Below are positions 56,533-64,000 of a DNA stretch of 64,000 bases, in pieces. A model generated the notes under the pieces. It was not told the origin of the DNA, searched no databases, and worked only from the letters and a program-made list of their open reading frames with translations. The stretch lies in assembly GCA_965153355.1 (NCBI GenBank), contig OZ231126.1:85436001-85500000 (forward strand). Direction: 5' to 3'. Position numbers and translations under genes: made by a program. This stretch comes from Flaccisagitta enflata. Taxonomy: Eukaryota > Chaetognatha > Sagittoidea > Aphragmophora. Numbering within the stretch: the stretch's first letter is position 1; each line of letters starts with the position of its first letter.

Positions 56533-57026
56533 TAATCTATATCAATGTCAGGTTCGTTCACATTTAGATCAAGATCTATGGTAATGCCATCTTTGTAACA
56601 TTTGGTAAGTGTTTCAGATGGCACTTTGTTCATTCCGATTAATTCTGATAATCTCATCGGTTCTTCATCCACAGGTAACGCAGGTGGTATTTGGGTATTT
56701 TGATCATTGCGTTCCTGTTCCTCGAGGTTTTTACTGTATTCACTAATGCTTTCCTTTATAGGTTCTTCGCGGGCTACGAGACCGTCTGTTTGACCTTCGG
56801 AAGCATTTTTATATATAGATATATCTGGTGGGCGCCCTTTCTTCAGCCTTTTGGGTCGACCCGGCGGGCGCCTGTCGTTGTCATTTTTTTTTTTGACTTA
56901 ACATTGCTTGCTCAAGTTCGCTGATAGGCGATGATCACTGTACTCTGTCCAATTGACTTTATCAGGAGTTTTCTTATTTACAGGCATGCCTGATTGTTCG
57001 GTACCTGCGAGTGGAATATTTTCATC
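56533..57026 (-). CDS. Pol linker with AT-hook-like motif, interrupted
   Basis: Between the protease and RT the frame contains RPPGRPKRLKKGRPP, an AT-hook-like basic/Gly-Arg-Pro motif, and then an acidic region ending EPDIDID before TAA. It shares its frame with the downstream RT. A frame change or stop near a run of A residues at about 56885-56895 separates it from the protease-side sequence. Confidence 0.55.
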
Positions 57027-58379
57027 TCAGTTTTCACTTCTTATTGAATATTTGTGCGCGATATTCTCGATTATTTGGTCTTCCACGTGGTCGCACGCCC
57101 GAAACGCTTTAAGCGCGTGGGAATCATTGGAGCCGGAGGCGTCAATCCTACCTCCTTTGGCTTTTTCGGCGCTGCTTTGGCTGCCGACTTCAATCGCTGC
57201 GCTATTCATTAACCTACAGGTAGGATCATTTTCCGAATGCATTCTTTTTGTGTATGAATGTTTGTCGACTAGTGATTTGATAGTGCACTCATTCACGTAG
57301 TATGTTTTTGATTTGGCGCCTTTTTCAACTTTAGAAGCATTATTTATTTTGGCCTTTTCATTTCTTATTTGTCTGAATGCTTCTTGTATGTCATGATAAT
57401 CAAATGCCATGACCGATCTGTGATTTATGGTGTCAGTACATGGTTTCAATTCACCAAGTGGTGTACCATTTTTCATTAACAGCTTTTGGTCTGTTTTTTT
57501 CTCGATTGTTATAACAATTTCTTTTTCTGGTGACCATACTATCATCGATGGAATGTATATGTCATCGTTGTCATTGTCGTATAGTGATAACAATGATTGC
57601 TTTTCATGTTTTGTTGGTTTCAGATCACATCTGCTTATGATATCTGTTGTGCTGTTTGGTTTCAATATGCAATCTTGCTTTGACCTTATCCAATTTATCC
57701 GCGTGTTATCACTGCGGATTTCATTGTTAGATTTTGCTTGGTCAATTCTGTTATGCAAGAACTCATCTGATGTGCTTTCATTGTTTGCAGTTTTCATTGA
57801 TCTTTGATCAACATAGAATTTTTCATTTTTGGTATTAATTGATAAATTCAATTTTGGGTCCCTTAATAGGTCTACGCCTATTATAGGTGCCTTAGTTTTG
57901 CATAGGTAGAATTTCAAGTTCACTGCAACGTTACCAACATTAATTTTCAATGATACAGTCTTTCTTAAAATCTGTATTGACTTGCCATCAAATGATCTTA
58001 TTTTGATATTCTTTCTTAGATTGGTGGTTTTACCATATCTTTTCCATGAGTGTGAGATAAGGCTTAAGTCTGCCGCTGTATCAATGAAAGCACATAGTAT
58101 TCTTCCTTCCACATATCCACTCACATAATATTTCCCTGATAAATCATCTATTGTATTGATTGTTACCGTTTTCCGTTTCGTGTCCGTTTCTGTTTTCTTT
58201 TTGATCTGTCCTGAATCTTTGCTTGCAGCTAGTCATCTTTTGCTAGCATGCTCGCTGAGAATTTGCAAGCATTCTCGCCTCTCTTCCGGGCGTTTGTTAC
58301 AGTTGAATGCATAGTGCCTATTTTCATTTTCATCAAACTCTTTCTCACAGAACGGACATGACCTGTCATAACTCGCCGC
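57027..58379 (-). CDS. Zinc finger and aspartic protease region
   Basis: The frame begins with CPFCEKEF-x(8)-RHYAFNC, a C2HC-like finger. It meets TGA at 58233-58235 and continues in the same frame to the protease. The protease active site is CAFIDTAADLSLIS (DTA in place of the usual DTG or DSG), and a later PIIGVDLLRDP matches the second conserved block. The PR frame ends in TGA at 57027. Retroviral-type proteases cut the polyprotein. Confidence 0.85.
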
Positions 58380-59597
58380 AGATTAAATCTGTCAAGGCGT
58401 GCTCTCTGGAAAGGCAACCTGTGCAACCATTGAGCCCAAATTCTTTCATTTTCTTTCTTGTGGATTCCTCTTTAGATGGGCCGTAATTTCCATTTGATCT
58501 GCCATTATTCGCAGCGGCAACTCCTCTGCCTCTGCCACGACCTCTGTTTTGGAATCTCACTGTTTTTCCTGATCTGTGGCTTGAGTTGCTTCTTGATCTA
58601 GATGAGTAGCGTGATCCAGAGCTGGGTCTCGATCTCGAGCTACCCCGTGATCTCGAGCTGAATCTTGAGCTTGACCGTGACCCTGCCCTAGATCCACTTC
58701 TTGATCTCGAGAATCTTTTTGATCCATAGCTGGATGATCTGTTTCGGCTCATTGATCTCGATCTGCCGAATTGAGTCCTATCGGCCGAGGCTACAGACCT
58801 TTGGCCTTGGCCTCTAAATATCAGGCCTCTGCCTCTTGCGCGGCCTCGGAAATTTCCCGATTGACCTCTACCGAATGATCCGTTATTTCTTGCGTTATTC
58901 ATTGATCTGCTCTGGAAGTTATTTCTGTTGTATCTTCCAAAGCCCCGTCTGTTGTTGTTGTTGTTAAATTGCTGGTTGCCACGGCCTCTACTTGCAATTT
59001 CTTTTCTTCTTGCTGCTTCCATTTTCAGATTTTTAGCCATTTTGCTTGCATATTCTCTTACGTCTGCAAGTGATCTCTCTTCGCCGTAATCATGGTATCT
59101 TACTTTTTCTCTCAGTTCATCGCTGTGGATACCATCTACGAAAGCTTCGACGGACTCGTCGATCGGTCTGTCCAATTCGGAATGGACTGCAACATGTTTC
59201 TCATAGTATGTCTCTATCGAGTCGGACGGGAGTTGACAGTGCCACCGGGCCACCAACAAGGTATGTTGGTAAATATTAGGCCACTGTGTGGTGATGAAGA
59301 TTTCACTGAAGTGTCTGAATGAGCGAAATGTGCAAGTGAGTTTTAGCATGCCTTCAAGTGTATGGTTGTAGCCCTCTGCCATGGTGTTGAAGACTGCTAT
59401 GATTGTATACATTCTGATCTTGTCATTGCCTGCTAATTTCATAGTGTGGATGAATTCTCTTATCATCCTTTTGAAGTGTAGAATCTCATCTTTTCCTTTT
59501 GGAGTTTTGAAAGTGATTTTCTCACAAGCTTTCATTAAATAACGGTATTGTGGCATATCTGTTGACCCACCACAGATGTCACCATCAGTTTTATGCA
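58366..59597 (-). CDS. Gag, capsid and RS/RG-rich part
   Basis: After the insertion, Gag continues with an alpha-helical capsid-like region (HFKRMIREFIHTMKLAG; WHCQLPSDSIETYYEKHV). This is followed by a long Arg-Ser/Arg-Gly-rich, probably RNA-binding segment and CTGCLSREH before a TGA. The frame then shifts by one base into a cysteine/histidine motif. A retrotransposon_gag-type match would be expected in a search; I could not run one. Confidence 0.85.
59564..59597. repeat. 34-bp target duplication, left copy
   Basis: It begins GACCCACCACAGATGTCACC and ends TTATGCA. It encodes the Gag peptide HKTDGDICGGS on the minus strand. The right copy is at 62978-63011 and differs at one base. Confidence 0.8.
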
Positions 59598-62500
59598 AAA
59601 TGCCGATTTTGCTTTGATCATGCCACTCTGAAGTTTGGGGGCGGTATTTACGTGTGTACAATGGGAAAAAAGCCTCAGAAGGCTTAGGGGAGTTGCCCAG
59701 AGACTACAAAAACTCAACAAAGTTGACATATTCAGCCTCAAAATGAGCAAAATTGAATTACCACCCTCATACTCAAAAATTTCAAATTTCCTTCTTAATT
59801 TCAACATTAAGCACATTTTTTGGGCTTGTTGGATAGAAAAAAAATATATGGAGGTGACCATGGAGGTGGGTGGGAGCGGTGCCCCATGGGAGTACCGTAG
59901 CGGCACCAAATTGGACAAATTGCAGGGCCAGCTAATGGAGGTGGTCTCAAAAAATGACGAAAATGGCCACCATTGATTTTGGGGCAAGAATGTATCCCAA
60001 CATGACATATTCTGCCCAAAAAATGGTATTTTTCATCAATTTTGGGCAAAAAAATGCCAAATAACAGTCCTACCGATTGTTGTGAGTTTAGGTCCCTGAC
60101 ACCATCAACTTCAATTGCTTATAGCTTCTTAACAAAAAAGGTTGGAAAAACGCGATTGGCGGCATTTGAAAGAGCTGAAAAAATCCTTTCCAAACGGCAC
60201 AAATTTTGTCTAAATTGTTTCATAAACAGCGGTACAGTGATCTCTCAAAGTACAGCAAATTCTATTTTTTAAGCTGTTTCACAACCATCAACTTTGATTG
60301 CTTATAGCTTCTAAACGGAAAAAGTTGGAAAAACACGGTTGGCGGCATTTGAAAGAGCTGAAAAAATCCTTTCAGAACAGCACAAATTTTGTCCAAATTG
60401 GTCAATAAACAGCAGTACAGTGATCTCTCAAAGTACAGTGAATTTTGAATATACAGTTCTCTCACCACCATCAACTCTGATTGCTTATAGCTCCTATACA
60501 AAAGAAGTTAGAAAAACGTGGTTGGCAGCATTTGAAAGAGATGGAAAATCCTTTCAGAATAGCATGAATTTTGTCCAAATTGATTGATAAACAACTGTAC
60601 AGTGATCTCTCAAAGTACAGCTTTTTTTTTCTTTCGCCACCAACAACTTTGATTGCTTATGGCTTCTGAGCTAGACAAGTGACGCGTGGTCACAATATTG
60701 TTGCGGACGGATGGGCAGGGGCATCCATCCCCCAGCCTTACCACAATCCCACCCCCAACCACCCTCCAACACACTCAGACCACTGCTCTGTATCTCCACC
60801 GTGTACTTCAAACTAGGAGAACTGCCACTTTTATGACGGTTTCACATATGCAGAAATTTCTCCTCCTCCTTCTTCTCCTTCTCTGTACCCACCCCCCCTT
60901 GAAGTCCAAATCCTAGCCTTGAGGCTCAAATCCAAGCCTCAGGGCTCAAATCCCAGCCTCAAGGCTCAAATCCCAGCTCTGAAGCTCAAATCCCAGCCTC
61001 AAAGCTTAAATCCCAGCCTCTAAGCCCCATTCCCACCATCAAGGCTCAAATCCCAGCCAGGAAGCTGTAATCCTAGTCTTGAGGCCCAAATCCTAGTCTG
61101 GAGGCCTGAATCCTAGTCTCGAGGCCCAAATCCCAGTCCCAAGGCCTGAATCATAGTCTCGAGGCCTGAATCCCAGCCTCAAAGCTCAAATCCTAGCATT
61201 GAGGCCCAAATCCCAACCATGAAGCTCAAATCCCAGCCTCAAAGCTCAAATCCCAGCCTCCAGGCTCAAATTCCAGCCTCCAGGCTCAAATCCCAGCCTA
61301 CAGGATCAAATTCCAGCCTCCGGGTACCGCTAACCATCTAACGCTTTCGCTACTATTCATTTTTAAACTCAAGCGTGACAACTCGAGCGTGACCAACAGA
61401 CCGATGGACCAACGGACGGACAAAGCCTCTTGTGTGTCCGCAACTAAAAAGTTACAAGATCGCAGTTGGCGGCACTTGAAAGAGCTGAAACAAGGCCGGA
61501 TACACGGCTACCTCCCTCGCTTGCGGGAGCTGTATTTGAGGTCACTTGATCGCTTGGGCAGGAGCAGTGAGGCCAAAGACCACAAGAACCCCAAAAAAGT
61601 AAATTGTGATGGACCAACGGATAGATGGACCGACGGACCGACGGACGGACCAACAAAGCGGGGTGGAGTCACGTAGCATGCGACTTAAAATATTTTTTTA
61701 GAGTAGCATGGATTTTATCAAAATCGGTCATAAATGGTGGTACAAGTCCGCGACTTAAAATAGAGACTTCTTCAGAGGGATCTGACCAATTGCAAATATC
61801 CAATCAATTCTGACAAAAATAATGTCCATCAATCACTTTTTTGGCTGGGATTTGAGCTTCAGAACCGGGATTTGAGCCTTGAGGCTAGGATTTGAGCCTT
61901 GAGGCTTCAATTTGAGCCTCAAGGCTAGGATTTTGACCCTAAGGGGGGGGGGGGGTACAGAGAAGGAGATGAAGAGGAGGAGGGGAAATTTCTGCATATG
62001 TGAAAGCATGGGTCATCAAACCTTGCCGGGGCAAAACGCATATTCATGATACTGCAATTGGGTGGCTGTGTCTGAGTGTGACAGAGAAAAAAGAAAAATG
62101 AGATGGGGCCTATGGCTGGGGGATGGATGCCCCTGCCCATCCGTCGGCTATAATACTGTGACCTCGCATCACTTGTTTAGCTCAGAATCCATAAGCAATC
62201 AAAGTTGTTGGTGGCGAAAGAAAAAAAAAAGCTGTACTTTGAGAGATCACTGTACGGCTGTTTATCAATCAATTTGGACAAAATTCATGCTATTCTGAAA
62301 GGATTTTTCCATCTCCCTCAAATGCTGCCAACCGCGTTTTTCAAACTTTTTTTGTATAGAGGCTATAAGCAATCAAAGTTGATGGTGGTGAGAGAACTGA
62401 ATGTTCAAAATTCACTGTACTTTGAGAGATCACTGTACCGCTGTTTATTAACCAAATTGGACTGTTCTGAAAGGATTTTCAGCTTCCTCTTTCAAACCTG

Positions 62501-62977
62501 CCGCCAACATATACTTTTCGTTTTAGAAGCTATAAGCAATCAAAGAGATGATGGCTGTGGCTGGCCCAAAAATAGAATTTGCTGTACTGAAGATCACTAT
62601 GCCGCTGAGCAATTTAGACCAAATTTATGCTGTTCTGAAAGGATTTTCAGCTGCGCCAGATGCCGCCAACATGCGTTTCCCCTTTGTTTAAACTATAAGC
62701 AATTGAGTTGATGAGAATGTCAGAGACATAAACTCACAACAATGACAGAAGTTTTCCATTTTGGCATTTTGCCCAAAAGGTATGTGAAAGTACCATTTTT
62801 TAGACAGGGAGTATGTAAATGTTTGGGGATGTACATTCTTGCCCCAAAATATCAATATTGAAACCATTTAAAATATCATTTTGAGATGACCACCTGTTAG
62901 GCCTGGCTGGCAATTTGGGTGCCGCTGCACACGGCCACCCTCATGAAGCACCTCCCCACCCACCCATGGTCACCTCC
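59598..62977. mobile_element. 3.4-kb fold-back element inserted in gag
   Basis: The insertion is bounded by two copies of a 34-bp target sequence (59564-59597 and 62978-63011) with one mismatch. Inside, an inverted repeat of about 0.9 kb pairs 59859-60770 with 62070-62977. The arms contain repeats of a block of about 170 bp beginning near CAACTTTGATTGCTTATAG. The centre (60780-62060) holds the 18-bp CTCAAATCCCAGCCT minisatellite and a hairpin-ended repeat. The arms diverge at many positions. No transposase was seen. About 260 bp at the left end lie outside the inverted repeat. Confidence 0.8.
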
Positions 62978-63011
62978 GACCCACCACAGATGTCACCATC
63001 TGTTTTATGCA
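62978..63011. repeat. 34-bp target duplication, right copy
   Basis: It matches 59564-59597 except for one A/T difference. It marks the right edge of the insertion, directly after the end of the long inverted repeat (CATGGTCACCTCC). Confidence 0.8.
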
Positions 63012-64000
63012 CTAATACTTTGCCTTCTAGAGGTTCTTCTAATCTTGGAAAAACTTCGTCTGCTTTCATCTCTGTTTCATTGTTTCTTACTATTATGGTT
63101 TCTGGATTTGGCTTTCTACCCCTTCTTTTGGGTAATTTTGGGTCTGGTGCTTTGTTAGTTGGGTCTAAATCCTCATGTTCACTGGAATCCACTAACCCAT
63201 TGTCCTTATCTTTGTCTTTATCTTTGTCTTTATCCTTGTCCTCTGGGTTGCGAAGTGACCTTTTTGGTTTTATTGACTTTTTACTTTTACTAGTGGATTT
63301 GTGTTTATCCTTTGTAGCAGGTGCACAAGTGATTTGTCTCACATTAACCTCACGGGTTGATGGTGCTGCTGTGTATCGTTTGTGTTTGTTTTTCTTGTCT
63401 GATGTTACATTGGTATGTGATATAGATTTGATGGATTGATTTTTGATGAGTGGTCTGTTGTCTTTGCTTTCCATTTCGTCTGAATCACTACTGCCGGTGT
63501 CACTTGTACTCTCGCTGCTCGTTTCACTATCTTCAGATTCACTACTTGAATCTTCGCTTTCCTCTGTTTTGCTACTGCCGGTTTCGCTTGTGGTACTTCC
63601 GGTTTCGCTACTTGTTTCACTGCTATCATTTGTGTCTGATGTTGTATTGGAGTCATCCGAGTCTGATGATGTGTTGCTGTCTGATGATATGGATGGGTTT
63701 GATAAATCAAACTCTTGATAATCAGTTTCTTCTCTTTGAGGATGTACTTCAGCTTTTACTCTCCTTGTGTTCTGTCTCTGATCATCAGATTTGGATGTTT
63801 GCTCCTTTTTTCCTGTATTGTCTGTTTTTGGTTCCTGTTGCGTTCCCATTTTCTCATGTTTGCCTTTTTGATCTTTTCTTTTTGCCTTATCATTCTCGGG
63901 AGAATCATCTCTGCCTTTCGGCTGCTTTGATTCTTCCTTGCATGAGCTTTTTGATTTGTGTTTTGATTTAGATTTTGTGTCATTTTTCTCATGCTTGTTT
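62978..64000 (-). CDS. Gag, N-terminal part (partial, cut by insertion)
   Basis: This frame is open from the right edge of the window to the 34-bp target duplication. It is very hydrophilic, with Lys/Ser-rich stretches, a long Ser/Asp/Thr/Glu tract, six DK pairs and an AT-hook-like KRRGRKP. It stops looking like Gag at HKTDGDICGGS, where the insertion begins. The same peptide restarts Gag at the other side of the insertion (59564-59597) in a compatible frame. The N-terminal end lies beyond the window. Confidence 0.8.

Larger units (their letters stand above)
50490..64000 (-). mobile_element. Ty3/gypsy-like LTR retrotransposon, 5' end off the window
   Basis: On the minus strand the order is Gag (right edge to 58366), zinc finger and protease, RT-RNase H, and integrase (to 53041). 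This gag-PR-RT-RH-IN order is that of Ty3/gypsy. The frames are broken by in-frame stops and two frame changes that mostly fall between domains. Gag is split by a 3.4-kb insertion. A probable 3' LTR with a TATA box lies at about 50490-50993. The 5' LTR is not in the window, so LTR identity cannot be tested here. Confidence 0.88.

Noticed and set aside
59635-59976. 113-residue plus frame at the left side of the gag insertion
   Set aside because: It lies in the non-coding fold-back insert, with only a short repeat-encoded match to the opposite arm.

Overview
The window is eukaryotic nuclear DNA, almost certainly from an invertebrate animal. The evidence is multi-exon genes with GT-AG introns, a chain of whey acidic protein (WAP) domains, a von Willebrand factor A (VWA) membrane protein, LINE and Ty3-like retroelements, and very many micro- and minisatellites and fold-back elements. 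I cannot name the phylum from sequence alone. I saw no tRNA, rRNA or CRISPR feature.

Layout. (1) About 3.2-9.8 kb, minus strand: nine exons of a secreted multi-WAP protein (seven complete WAP domains plus the first half of an eighth). Its first exons were not found, and its 3' end is probably off the left edge. (2) 14.7-29.0 kb, plus strand: a complete 11-exon gene of 1385 codons for a DEK_C-domain, low-complexity, probably nuclear protein. (3) 30.0-34.4 kb, minus strand: a non-LTR retrotransposon (LINE) with open ORF1 and ORF2. (4) 36.3-41.5 kb, minus strand: five exons of a single-pass VWA membrane protein, with an in-frame TGA in the VWA domain. (5) 46.2-50.5 kb: a 46-bp minisatellite interrupted by transposons. 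(6) About 50.5-64.0 kb, minus strand: a Ty3/gypsy-like LTR retrotransposon running off the right edge. Its gag is split by a 3.4-kb insertion with a 34-bp target duplication. Between its integrase and its probable 3' LTR lie two plus-strand genes. One has four exons and encodes a signal peptide and a membrane segment. The other is a single ORF for a second membrane protein.

Space between genes is filled by mariner-like TA-flanked elements, large inverted-repeat elements with minisatellite cores, and a dispersed family ending in a covarying hairpin.

Two observations stand out. The first is the antisense membrane-protein gene pair inside the LTR element. The second is a locus-wide pattern in which exon ends, often with their splice sites, are echoed as decayed copies in the adjacent intron, in all three host genes.
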